Of a stretch of DNA of 5,280 nt, positions 1 to 4,793 are shown piece by piece. Where the stretch lies: contig JBDHWF010000203.1 in assembly GCA_039810045.1 (NCBI GenBank), positions 1 through 5,280 on the forward strand, given 5' to 3'. The translations under genes and the position numbers were made by a program. The stretch is from CADCWN01 sp039810045. GTDB taxonomy: Bacteria > Chloroflexota > Chloroflexia > Thermomicrobiales > CADCWN01. The notes under the pieces are model-generated. The model ran no database searches and had not been told where the DNA came from. It was given only the letters and a program-made list of their open reading frames with translations. Each line of letters opens with the position of its first letter. The first letter of the stretch is position 1.

Positions 1-462
1 CTCAGCCGCTTCTTCGGCAGCCTCGATTGCCGCATCAGCCGCCATTGTGCCGATATGTTCGCGCGTGACAAACCGACTGCGCAGTGGCAGCTTGAAGGCG
101 GCCCGCATCAGTGCTGCCCGGGCAACATCCTCACGCACACCCGAAAGTTCAAACAGGATTCGTCCGGGCTTCACAACGGCGACCCAGTATTCTGGCGCAC
201 CCTTACCACTTCCCATACGCGTTTCGGCTGGCTTCTGTGTCACTGGCGTATCCGGGAAGATCCGAATCCACACCTTACCACCACGACGCACATAGTTCGT
301 AATCGCCCGACGGGAAGCCTCGATCTGGCGGCTCGTGATCCAGCCCCCTTGTAGGGCTTGAATCCCAAATTCACCGAAGGCGACATAGTTCCCGCGTTGC
401 GCTCGACCATCTGGCAGGCGACGATGCTGCTTGCGGTGTTTCACGCGCTTGGGCATCAACAT
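1..462 (-). CDS. rplP: 50S ribosomal protein L16 (3' end outside window)
   Basis: L16 binds near the A-site tRNA elbow and is needed for late 50S assembly. The 154 visible codons, with no stop before the window edge, begin MLMPKRVKHRKQHR. They then give RGNYVAFGEFGIQAL (residues 23-37), GGWITSRQIEASRRA (39-53), RRGGKVWIRIFPDTPVTQKP (59-78), AETRMGSGKGAPEYWVAVV (79-97) and KPGRILFEL (98-106). The arginine in AETRMGSGKG corresponds to the one hydroxylated by YcfD/RoxA in E. coli. The normal core ends near LRSRFVTRE (about 127-135); after that the frame continues into an Ala/Glu-rich tail (MAADAAIEAAEEAAE) already longer than most L16 proteins (136-147 residues). The gene follows rpsC after a 67-nt spacer. 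Confidence 0.97.
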   Translation of the reverse strand, partial: MLMPKRVKHRKQHRRLPDGRAQRGNYVAFGEFGIQALQGGWITSRQIEASRRAITNYVRRGGKVWIRIFPDTPVTQKPAETRMGSGKGAPEYWVAVVKPGRILFELSGVREDVARAALMRAAFKLPLRSRFVTREHIGTMAADAAIEAAEEAAE

Positions 463-472
463 AGTTGGGTGT

Positions 473-478
473 CCTCCT
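473..478 (-). promoter_or_regulatory. Ribosome-binding site of rplP
   Basis: A complete AGGAGG on the transcript lies 10 nt before the rplP ATG, downstream of the spacer hairpin and free of it. It supports the start at 462. Confidence 0.75.
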
Positions 479-488
479 CTCAGCATCG

Positions 489-518
489 GCTAGCGGCTGA
501 CAATACCAGCCAGCTAGC
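489..518 (-). repeat. Hairpin in the rpsC-rplP spacer
   Basis: GCTAGCGGCTG (489-499) pairs with CAGCC-A-GCTAGC (507-518) around a 7-nt loop: 11 bp with one bulged base. With small bulges the stem can be extended to about 483-524. It starts about 11 nt after the rpsC stop and ends about 10 nt before the rplP Shine-Dalgarno site. There is no U-tract. Confidence 0.8.
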
Positions 519-529
519 ACGAGCAGTTC

Positions 530-1234
530 CTACTCGCTAGGGGCCGGAGCCGCAGCGGCCTGGTCAGCGACGGCACGACGAGTCTGCGGGGGCGCTTGCT
601 TCGCCTCCATCTGCATATCGCCCTTATAGATCCAGACCTTGACGCCAATCCGCCCATAGGTCGTGTGGGCATGAACAACACCGTAATCGATATTGGCCCG
701 CAGTGTCTGCAACGGGACACGCCCATTGATCTCCATGACGGAGCGCGACATTTCGGCCCCACCCAGGCGGCCACTGACCTTCAACTTGACCCCTTTTGCG
801 CCGCGGCGCATCGCCTGAGTCACTGCGTGCTTCATCGCTCGCCGATAAGAAACACGGCGGGTGATCTGCTCACCAATACTTTCGGCGACTAAGCGGGCAT
901 CAAGCTCTGGCGTCTTGATCTCCTCGATCTTCAGGTGAACTTTGCGGCCCTCAAGCTGCTCCTCTAGCAGCTTACGAATCCGATCAACGTTCGCGCCCTG
1001 CTTCCCGATGACAATACCGGGCTTCGAGGTATAGACCGTGACATCGACCTTATTGGCCTGTCGTTCGATTTCTACCTTCGAGATACCTGCTCGCTGCAAT
1101 TCGCGCATCACAAAGCGCCGAATCCGCAGATCCTCGTGCAACAGTTCGGTGTAATTGCGACCACCGTACCAGTTTGACTGCCAGCCGTGGACGTAGCCCA
1201 GCCGAAACCCAATCGGGTTAACTTTCCTTCCCAT
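530..1234 (-). CDS. rpsC: 30S ribosomal protein S3
   Basis: S3 forms part of the mRNA entry tunnel and, with S4 and S5, contributes to mRNA unwinding. The 234-residue product starts MGRKVNPIGFRLGYVHGW and has a type II KH domain with the GXXG loop GKQG at residues 77-80 (KPGIVIGKQGANVDRIRKLL). RRVSYRRAMKHAV follows at 126-138, with R131, R132 and K135 matching the basic residues implicated in the E. coli helicase activity. The C-terminal domain has SGRLGGAEMSR (154-164) and GRIGVKVWIYKGD (194-206). The last ~27 residues are a Gln/Ala/Pro-rich tail ending AAAAPAPSE. The start lies inside the end of rplV (17-nt overlap), with GGAG 4 nt before the ATG, suggesting coupled translation. Confidence 0.98.
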   Translation of the reverse strand: MGRKVNPIGFRLGYVHGWQSNWYGGRNYTELLHEDLRIRRFVMRELQRAGISKVEIERQANKVDVTVYTSKPGIVIGKQGANVDRIRKLLEEQLEGRKVHLKIEEIKTPELDARLVAESIGEQITRRVSYRRAMKHAVTQAMRRGAKGVKLKVSGRLGGAEMSRSVMEINGRVPLQTLRANIDYGVVHAHTTYGRIGVKVWIYKGDMQMEAKQAPPQTRRAVADQAAAAPAPSE

Positions 1235-1676
1235 CCGTCTCCGTCACTTTCTCATCCGCCGTCGCCGTCTGATCCGCAGCCGGAGTTGGGGAAGCGGCTG
1301 GTCGACGTGCCGCCCGGGTTGCCGCCCGCCGCCGATTCGTCGTTTCGCGTTCCTCCACCACTACTGTGATATGACAACTGCGCTTGATAATCCGATTGAA
1401 CCGCCCACGCGCCCGGAACTCACCGCGCTTCAACTGCGGTGCATCATCAGCGAAGATATACTTCACATAGAGCGTCCCTGGATCCAGGTCGTAGTTATTC
1501 TCGGCATTCGCTGTCGCCGACTTCAGGGTCTTCGCAATAATCGGTGCTGATTTCTGCGGTAAGAACCGCAGAATCGCCATTGCTGCATCGACATTTTTCC
1601 CACGCACAGCATCACAAACCAGGCGTGCCTTCCGTGGTGAAACGCGAATATTCTTGGTAATCGCGCGTACTTCCAT
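1218..1676 (-). CDS. rplV: 50S ribosomal protein L22 with long C-terminal tail
   Basis: L22 binds all domains of 23S rRNA and its beta-hairpin lines the exit tunnel next to L4. The 152-residue product begins MEVRAITKNIRVSPRKARLV and has AKTLKSATANAENNYDLD at 48-65, LYVKYIFADDAPQLKRGEF at 69-87 and the hallmark IKRSCHITVVVEE at 97-109. The core ends near residue 111; the family is normally about 110-115 residues. The extra ~41 residues are a basic Arg/Ala stretch (NRRRAATRAARRP) followed by a Thr/Ala/Glu/Asp-rich end. The frame is open upstream to a TTG at 1740-1742, which would add 22 residues read through the spacer hairpin; these are not L22-like. The 3' end overlaps the rpsC start by 17 nt. 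Confidence 0.96.
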   Translation of the reverse strand: MEVRAITKNIRVSPRKARLVCDAVRGKNVDAAMAILRFLPQKSAPIIAKTLKSATANAENNYDLDPGTLYVKYIFADDAPQLKRGEFRARGRFNRIIKRSCHITVVVEERETTNRRRAATRAARRPAASPTPAADQTATADEKVTETDGKES

Positions 1677-1689
1677 ATCCCCCCGTTCT

Positions 1690-1734
1690 GGATAAGTGCC
1701 TAGTTTTGGCTGCCTGCCAAAACCGCGCTTATCC
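1690..1734 (-). repeat. Two-part hairpin in the rpsS-rplV spacer
   Basis: Outer arms GGATAAG (1690-1696) and CTTATCC (1728-1734) and inner arms TTTTGGC (1704-1710) and GCCAAAA (1716-1722) are all perfectly complementary, with a 5-nt apical loop and an asymmetric internal loop (7 and 5 nt). The structure fills most of the 68-nt spacer. A GGAGG (complement of 1735-1739) sits right at its 5' foot on the transcript, and the rplV ATG lies 13 nt beyond its 3' foot. Confidence 0.8.
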
Positions 1735-1739
1735 CTCCA
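1735..1739 (-). promoter_or_regulatory. GGAGG separated from rplV start by a hairpin
   Basis: GGAGG on the transcript follows the rpsS stop by a few bases. In linear sequence it is about 58 nt from the rplV ATG, too far to act. If the hairpin 1690-1734 folds, it is brought to about 13 nt from the ATG. The only nearer candidate is a G6 run two bases before the ATG, which is unusually close. Whether this GGAGG is used is inference. Confidence 0.4.
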
Positions 1740-1744
1740 CAACG

Positions 1745-2029
1745 CTAGCGACGGCCCGATGAGCGGGCGGCATCTTTTCCATGCCCGCGATACGTGCGGG
1801 TCGGGGCAAACTCGCCCAGTTTATGACCAACCATTGGCTCATTTACGAAGACTGGCACATGCCGCCGCCCATCATGGACGGCGATCGTGTGGCCCACCAT
1901 CTCCGGGAAAATCGTTGAATCGCGCGACCAGGTGCGCACGACACGTCGCTCATTGTTGCTGTTCATCTTCCGAACTTTGTCTAACAGTTTCGGATCAATG
2001 AAAGGCCCCTTTTTGGAAGACCGAACCAT
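1745..2029 (-). CDS. rpsS: 30S ribosomal protein S19
   Basis: S19 sits in the head of the small subunit, forms a complex with S13 and lies near the A-site tRNA. The 94-residue product is almost entirely family signature: MVRSSKKGPFIDPKLLDKV at the N-terminus, RTWSRDSTIFPEMVGHTIAV at 32-51, DGRRHVPVFV at 53-62 and MVGHKLGEFAPTRTYRGH at 66-83, followed by a short basic Ser/Gly/Arg tail. Length is typical. It follows rplB after 20 nt and is separated from rplV by a 68-nt spacer that carries a GGAGG and a long hairpin. Confidence 0.98.
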   Translation of the reverse strand: MVRSSKKGPFIDPKLLDKVRKMNSNNERRVVRTWSRDSTIFPEMVGHTIAVHDGRRHVPVFVNEPMVGHKLGEFAPTRTYRGHGKDAARSSGRR

Positions 2030-2034
2030 CTCTG

Positions 2035-2040
2035 CTCCTT
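2035..2040 (-). promoter_or_regulatory. Ribosome-binding site of rpsS
   Basis: AAGGAG on the transcript, 5 nt before the rpsS ATG and inside the 20-nt rplB-rpsS gap. It supports the start at 2029. Confidence 0.7.
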
Positions 2041-2049
2041 CGTCGCCCG

Positions 2050-2880
2050 TTAGCGGCCAGTGCCGCGACGCCGCACAATATACTTATCAGTCGATTTGTT
2101 GCGGCGAGTGCGATAGCCCATCGCCGGTTTGCCCCATGGGGTCTTCGGTTGACCACCAATTGGCGCTTTACCCTCACCACCACCATGTGGGTGATCGCGG
2201 GGGTTCATCACAGAACCACGAACCGTGGGCCGCTTCCCAAGATAGCGGTTGCGCCCAGCTTTCCCAATCGTAATATTCTGATGATCGACGTTCCCTACCT
2301 GACCAAGTGTCGCCATGCAGTCAATCCGCACGATTCGCACTTCACCAGAAGGCATCCGCAGTTGTACTTGCTCGCCGACCTTCGCCAGCACCTGCGCAGA
2401 GGCACCAGCACTCCGCACCATCTTGCCCCCTTGGCCGGGGTTCAACTCAATGTTGTGAACCTGACTACCAAGCGGGATATTTCGCAACGGCAACGCATTG
2501 CCCGCCCGAATCTCAGCCTCGGGGCCAGACATCAAGGTATCGCCAACCCGCACGCCTACTGGCGCGATGATATAGCGCTTCTCGCCATCGGCGTAATGCA
2601 ACAGGGCAATGCGGGCTGAGCGGTTCGGATCGTATTCAATCGAAAAGACCTTCGCCGCAACGCCGATCTTATTGCGCTTGAAGTCGATGATCCGATACAT
2701 CCGCTTGTGCCCACCACCACGGTGGCGTGTTGTCACCCGTCCCTGATTATTCCGTCCGGCGTGCCGCTTCAACGGCTCCAGCAAACTCTTCTCAGGCGTC
2801 TTGCGGGTGATCTCCTCGAATGTCGAGACCGACATCCCCCGCCGCCCAGGCGATGTAGGTTTGTACTTCTTGACCGGCAC
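2050..2880 (-). CDS. rplB: 50S ribosomal protein L2
   Basis: L2 is a core 23S rRNA-binding protein needed for subunit association and close to the peptidyl transferase centre. From the GTG start the product is 276 residues, the normal family length. It begins (M)PVKKYKPTSPGRR and has NNQGRVTTRHRGGGHKR at about 44-60, YDPNRSARIALLHY at 83-96, LNPGQGGKMVRSAG at 146-159 and the hallmark MNPRDHPHGGGEG at 225-237 with its conserved histidines. It ends TDKYIVRRRGTGR. The frame is open for 30 codons upstream and includes an ATG at 2931 with AGGAG before it; that start would add 17 non-family residues and lies in a hairpin, so it was not chosen. The gap to rpsS is only 20 nt. Confidence 0.97.
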   Translation of the reverse strand: MPVKKYKPTSPGRRGMSVSTFEEITRKTPEKSLLEPLKRHAGRNNQGRVTTRHRGGGHKRMYRIIDFKRNKIGVAAKVFSIEYDPNRSARIALLHYADGEKRYIIAPVGVRVGDTLMSGPEAEIRAGNALPLRNIPLGSQVHNIELNPGQGGKMVRSAGASAQVLAKVGEQVQLRMPSGEVRIVRIDCMATLGQVGNVDHQNITIGKAGRNRYLGKRPTVRGSVMNPRDHPHGGGEGKAPIGGQPKTPWGKPAMGYRTRRNKSTDKYIVRRRGTGR

Positions 2881-2887
2881 TTCCTCG

Positions 2888-2893
2888 CTCCTT
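2888..2893 (-). promoter_or_regulatory. Ribosome-binding site of rplB
   Basis: AAGGAG on the transcript lies 7 nt before the GTG at 2878-2880. This spacing decides the rplB start in favour of the GTG, giving the normal (M)PVKKYKPTSPG N-terminus. Confidence 0.75.
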
Positions 2894-2905
2894 GCCAGGA
2901 CCTGG

Positions 2906-2935
2906 GGTAATCGGGCGTCAACACGCCCCATTACC
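2906..2935 (-). repeat. Strong hairpin upstream of rplB
   Basis: GGTAAT-C-GGGCGT (2906-2918) pairs with ACGCCC-C-ATTACC (2923-2935), 12 bp with one central mismatch and a 4-nt loop. A further 5-bp match, CAGGA (2896-2900) with TCCTG (2938-2942), can extend the stem across a small internal loop. The transcript-5' arm contains an in-frame ATG (2929-2931) for rplB, with an AGGAG just upstream that falls in the extended stem. The hairpin would hide both and leave the GTG at 2880 as the usable start. Confidence 0.8.
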
Positions 2936-2948
2936 TCTCCTGAAACTG

Positions 2949-2969
2949 TGGCCCATTTGCAGCGGGCCA
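2949..2969 (-). repeat. Middle inverted repeat in the rplW-rplB spacer
   Basis: TGGCCC (2949-2954) and GGGCCA (2964-2969) are perfect inverse complements with a 9-nt loop. It is the second of three hairpins between rplW and rplB. No U-tract follows on the transcript. Confidence 0.6.
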
Positions 2970-2982
2970 ACTATTCATCATA

Positions 2983-2999
2983 GTAGCCGCAACGACTAC
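2983..2999 (-). repeat. Small hairpin directly after the rplW stop
   Basis: On the transcript GUAGUCG (complement of 2993-2999) pairs with CGGCUAC (complement of 2983-2989), 7 bp including one U-G wobble, around a UUG triloop. It starts at the first base after the rplW TAG. The wobble exists only in the minus-strand RNA, which fits a role there, but a stem this short could also arise by chance. Confidence 0.5.
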
Positions 3000-3293
3000 C
3001 TAGGCTTCGAAGATATCGATCCGCTCCCCAGTTTGGAGCGTGACGATCGCCTTCTTCCAGCCTGGAATCGAACCAATCGTCCGACCCCGCCGCCGCTCTT
3101 TGCGCGGCATATTCATCGTATTGACCGCCTTGACCTTCACATTGAAGGTGCGCTCGACAGCCTCACGAATCTGAATCTTATTCGCCTCGCGATGCACCTC
3201 GAAAACGTACTGGCCCTGGTCAATCAGCCTGGTACCTTTCTCGGTGATCAGCGGGCGAATCAGGACATCGTGGTAGCTCTGGATCGATGCCAT
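3000..3293 (-). CDS. rplW: 50S ribosomal protein L23
   Basis: L23 sits at the exit of the nascent-peptide tunnel and is the docking site for trigger factor and, with neighbours, for the signal recognition particle. The 97-residue product has the family motif VLIRPLITEKGT (residues 10-21), with Glu18 matching the glutamate that contacts trigger factor in E. coli L23. It continues with NKIQIREAVERTFNVKVKAV (38-57) and the basic loop NMPRKERRRGRTIG before GWKKAIVTL (78-86). Its length is typical. The start is set by the AGGAGG at 3302-3307 and by the one-base overlap with the rplD stop. Its stop codon is followed immediately by a 119-nt spacer containing three hairpins. Confidence 0.98.
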   Translation of the reverse strand: MASIQSYHDVLIRPLITEKGTRLIDQGQYVFEVHREANKIQIREAVERTFNVKVKAVNTMNMPRKERRRGRTIGSIPGWKKAIVTLQTGERIDIFEA

Positions 3294-3955
3294 TACGCTG
3301 CCCTCCTGACTAACCGCAACCGCAGTTCACTTTCTTCGCCCCAGGTCTGCTCAATATACTCAAGTGCTTCGCGATCCAGAATCAAGCGGGCATTCTTCAA
3401 CATATCATGCAGATTGAGGTAGTTGACCAACAGCGTCTTGACATCCGGCAAGTTAGCCGCTGCATGGATCAGGTTCTCTTGCTTGGCCCCAGTAGCGATC
3501 AGGTTGCCCCGCGCCGCATCAAGCTGCCCAAGGAATGTGACCATTGCCTTCGTCCGCCCTTCCAGGTCGCCGAACGAGTCCACAACAACCACCTGCCCAT
3601 CGCGCAGCTTGGCCGACAAGGCTGAGCGCAACGCTAATCGCCGCATCCGCTTCGGCATTGCCTGCGTGTAATCACGCGGCTTCGGGCCAAAGACAACGCC
3701 ACCATGCCGCCAGTGTGGGGCACGAGTAGAACCCTGCCGCGCACGACCAGTTCCCTTTTGTTTCCAGGGCTTCCGGCCACCACCACGAACTTCGCCCCGC
3801 GTCTTGGTACTGTGCGTACCAAGCCGCTTATTGGCGTGCTGCCGCACCAAGGCCTGGTGCATCACTGAAGTATTCGGTTCAATCCCAAAGACAAATTCAC
3901 TGACCTCAACTTGGCCGGTGACTTTACCTTCTAAGTTAATGACATCGATCTGCAT
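3293..3955 (-). CDS. rplD: 50S ribosomal protein L4
   Basis: L4 is a large-subunit protein whose extended loop lines the peptide exit tunnel. In E. coli it also represses the S10 operon. The 220-residue product has the family's loop signature at about residues 58-95: GGGRKPWKQKGTGRARQGS followed by APHWRHGGVVFGPKPRDY. The KPW/GTGRAR segment is the region where macrolide-resistance mutations map in other bacteria, and it looks wild type. A globular C-terminal part follows (VVVVDSFGD around 122-130, LIATG around 152-156, and NLHDMLKNARLILDREAL at about 181-198). Beyond it lies an acidic-then-basic tail (EESELRLRLVRRAA), so the protein is slightly longer than the usual 200-210 residues. Its TAA shares its last A with the rplW ATG, suggesting translational coupling. 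Confidence 0.98.
   Translation of the reverse strand: MQIDVINLEGKVTGQVEVSEFVFGIEPNTSVMHQALVRQHANKRLGTHSTKTRGEVRGGGRKPWKQKGTGRARQGSTRAPHWRHGGVVFGPKPRDYTQAMPKRMRRLALRSALSAKLRDGQVVVVDSFGDLEGRTKAMVTFLGQLDAARGNLIATGAKQENLIHAAANLPDVKTLLVNYLNLHDMLKNARLILDREALEYIEQTWGEESELRLRLVRRAA
3302..3307 (-). promoter_or_regulatory. Ribosome-binding site of rplW
   Basis: A full AGGAGG on the transcript lies within the last codons of rplD, 8 nt before the rplW ATG. It fixes the rplW start and shows strong independent initiation despite the TAATG stop-start overlap. Confidence 0.8.
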
Positions 3956-3962
3956 CGCTGCT

Positions 3963-3966
3963 CTCC
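3963..3966 (-). promoter_or_regulatory. Ribosome-binding site of rplD
   Basis: GGAG on the transcript lies 7 nt before the rplD ATG, a normal spacing, and just outside the long inverted repeat at 3971-4045. It supports the start at 3955 and means the hairpin need not cover the site. Confidence 0.7.
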
Positions 3967-3970
3967 AACG

Positions 3971-4045
3971 GAAGTGAGAAGTTCGCGAACGGGCGGAGGA
4001 AACTCGCCACCACGCGACCGCTCGACCCTCCTAACTTCTCACTTC
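3971..4045 (-). repeat. 13-bp perfect inverted repeat spanning the rplC stop and rplC-rplD spacer
   Basis: GAAGTGAGAAGTT (3971-3983) and AACTTCTCACTTC (4033-4045) are perfect inverse complements with 49 nt between them. The transcript-5' arm contains the rplC stop codon (TGA, complement of 4039-4041). Inside the loop, a strong AGGAGG on the transcript (complement of 4027-4032) can pair with a CCTCC (complement of 3995-3999), adding a 5-bp inner helix. The transcript-3' arm ends 15 nt before the rplD ATG, just before its ribosome-binding site. No U-tract follows. Confidence 0.8.
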
Positions 4046-4683
4046 AACGCCGCCGCTTCTCGACGCTTGATCGCCCGGCGCACCAACAACAATCCTTCGT
4101 TTGGTCCTGGTACTGAGCCCTTCACGAGCAACACATTGCGCTCAGGATCAACCCGTACCACCCGCAGGTTCTGCACAGTGACCCGCTCGTGGCCCATATG
4201 TCCAGCCATCCGCTGGCCCTTAAAGACCCGCCCTGGGGTTGTGGTCGCGCCAATCGAACCTGGCGCACGAGAGCGGTCAGATTGCCCGTGGGTCTTAGGA
4301 CCACCACGGAAGCCGTGCCGCTTCATCCCGCCCTGGAACCCCTTCCCTTTTGAGGTACCAGTGACATCAACTTCGTCATCAACATTGAAGAACGAGGCGT
4401 CAATCGTCTGACCAACGGTGTACTCGTCATCATTGTCGTTCTTCATGTCGCGCAGGTGACGTGACTGCGCTCCGCTTGCCTTCAGGTGCCCGCGTTCGGG
4501 CTGATTCAGCCGCTTCTTCGTGCCGAAGCCAAGCTGCACTGAACTCACACCGTCTTTCTTCACGGTCTTGATCTGGGTCACAACACATGGGCCAACTTCA
4601 AGCACAGTGACTGGCACTGTCTCGCCGCGCTCGTTGAAGATCTGCGTCATCCCCAACTTCCGCCCGAGTAGTCCTTCGATCAT
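4039..4683 (-). CDS. rplC: 50S ribosomal protein L3
   Basis: L3 is an early-assembling large-subunit protein whose long internal loop reaches towards the peptidyl transferase centre. The 214-residue product starts MIEGLLGRKLGMTQIFNERG, the standard L3 N-terminus, and carries the signature block from about residue 109 to 170: GTSKGKGFQGGMKRHGFRGG, then THGQSDRSRAPGSIG and FKGQRMAGHMGHERVT. At the tip, where E. coli L3 has the glutamine methylated by PrmB (GSIGQNQTPG), this protein reads GSIGATTTPG; non-Gln residues there are common outside Gammaproteobacteria. The frame is open 19 codons further back, to an ATG at 4738-4740, but that extension is not L3-like and has no ribosome-binding site. 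The ATG at 4681-4683 has only a weak site, with AAGGG very close upstream. It lies between a 131-nt spacer and an 83-nt spacer, both with inverted repeats. Confidence 0.97.
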   Translation of the reverse strand: MIEGLLGRKLGMTQIFNERGETVPVTVLEVGPCVVTQIKTVKKDGVSSVQLGFGTKKRLNQPERGHLKASGAQSRHLRDMKNDNDDEYTVGQTIDASFFNVDDEVDVTGTSKGKGFQGGMKRHGFRGGPKTHGQSDRSRAPGSIGATTTPGRVFKGQRMAGHMGHERVTVQNLRVVRVDPERNVLLVKGSVPGPNEGLLLVRRAIKRREAAALK

Positions 4684-4707
4684 CTCCCTTTGGTTCCCTT
4701 CCCATTG

Positions 4708-4738
4708 GCTCGCCAGCGTCAGCAAACGCTGGTCGAGC
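4708..4738 (-). repeat. Inverted repeat 3 in the rpsJ-rplC spacer
   Basis: GCTCG-CCAGCGT (4708-4719) pairs with ACGCTGG-T-CGAGC (4726-4738) around a 6-nt loop, giving 12 bp with one bulged base. It is the strongest of the three hairpins in this spacer and ends 24 nt before the chosen rplC start. The in-frame ATG at 4738-4740 lies at its 5' edge on the transcript, so use of that start would place the whole hairpin inside the coding sequence. Confidence 0.75.
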
Positions 4739-4746
4739 ATGAGTCA

Positions 4747-4763
4747 GCCGACGATTTGTCGGC
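4747..4763 (-). repeat. Inverted repeat 2 in the rpsJ-rplC spacer
   Basis: GCCGAC (4747-4752) and GTCGGC (4758-4763) are perfect inverse complements separated by a 5-nt loop. This is the middle of three consecutive hairpins between rpsJ and rplC. No U-tract follows it on the transcript. Function is unknown. Confidence 0.65.
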
Positions 4764-4770
4764 CCATCTA

Positions 4771-4793
4771 TGGCAACTGGCGGCAGTTTGCCA
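4771..4793 (-). repeat. Inverted repeat 1 in the rpsJ-rplC spacer
   Basis: TGGCAA-CTG (4771-4779) pairs with CAG-T-TTGCCA (4784-4793) around a 4-nt loop, giving 9 bp with a single bulged base. It begins about 20 nt after the rpsJ stop codon. There is no U-tract on its 3' side on the transcript, so it does not look like an intrinsic terminator. An alternative weaker pairing ACTGG/CCAGT overlaps the same bases. Confidence 0.7.

Noticed and set aside
1..462. L16 as a broken or read-through gene because no stop is seen
   Set aside because: The reading frame is intact and the core complete; it merely reaches the window edge within an Ala/Glu-rich tail, so the stop is probably just outside.
1677..1742. 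Longer L22 reading frame starting at the TTG at 1742
   Set aside because: TTG with no site before it, and the added 22 residues do not match L22; MEVRAITKNIRVSPRKAR is the family start.
2881..2970. Longer L2 reading frame starting at 2970
   Set aside because: The extra 30 residues are not L2-like, cross two hairpins, and a GTG with AAGGAG at 7 nt gives the normal L2 N-terminus. The ATG at 2931 is kept only as a finding.
2149..3422. Long open frames on the plus strand, such as 2149-2619 and 2892-3422
   Set aside because: They lie antisense to clear L2, L23 and L4 genes, show no family motifs, and are expected from codon bias in GC-rich genes on the other strand.
4232..4262. Loss of the PrmB methylation glutamine in L3 as an anomaly
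   Set aside because: Residues other than Gln at this position are common in many phyla, so it is noted only in the gene description.
4684..4740. Longer L3 reading frame starting at the ATG at 4740
   Set aside because: No ribosome-binding site, and the added residues are encoded by a hairpin; MIEGLLGRKLGMTQIF is the standard L3 start.
489..4793. Spacer hairpins as intrinsic terminators
   Set aside because: None is followed by a U-tract on the minus-strand transcript, and termination at each would silence essential downstream genes.
489..4793. Spacer hairpins as copies of one mobile repeat family
   Set aside because: Arms, loops and lengths differ at every site and no shared core sequence was seen by eye.
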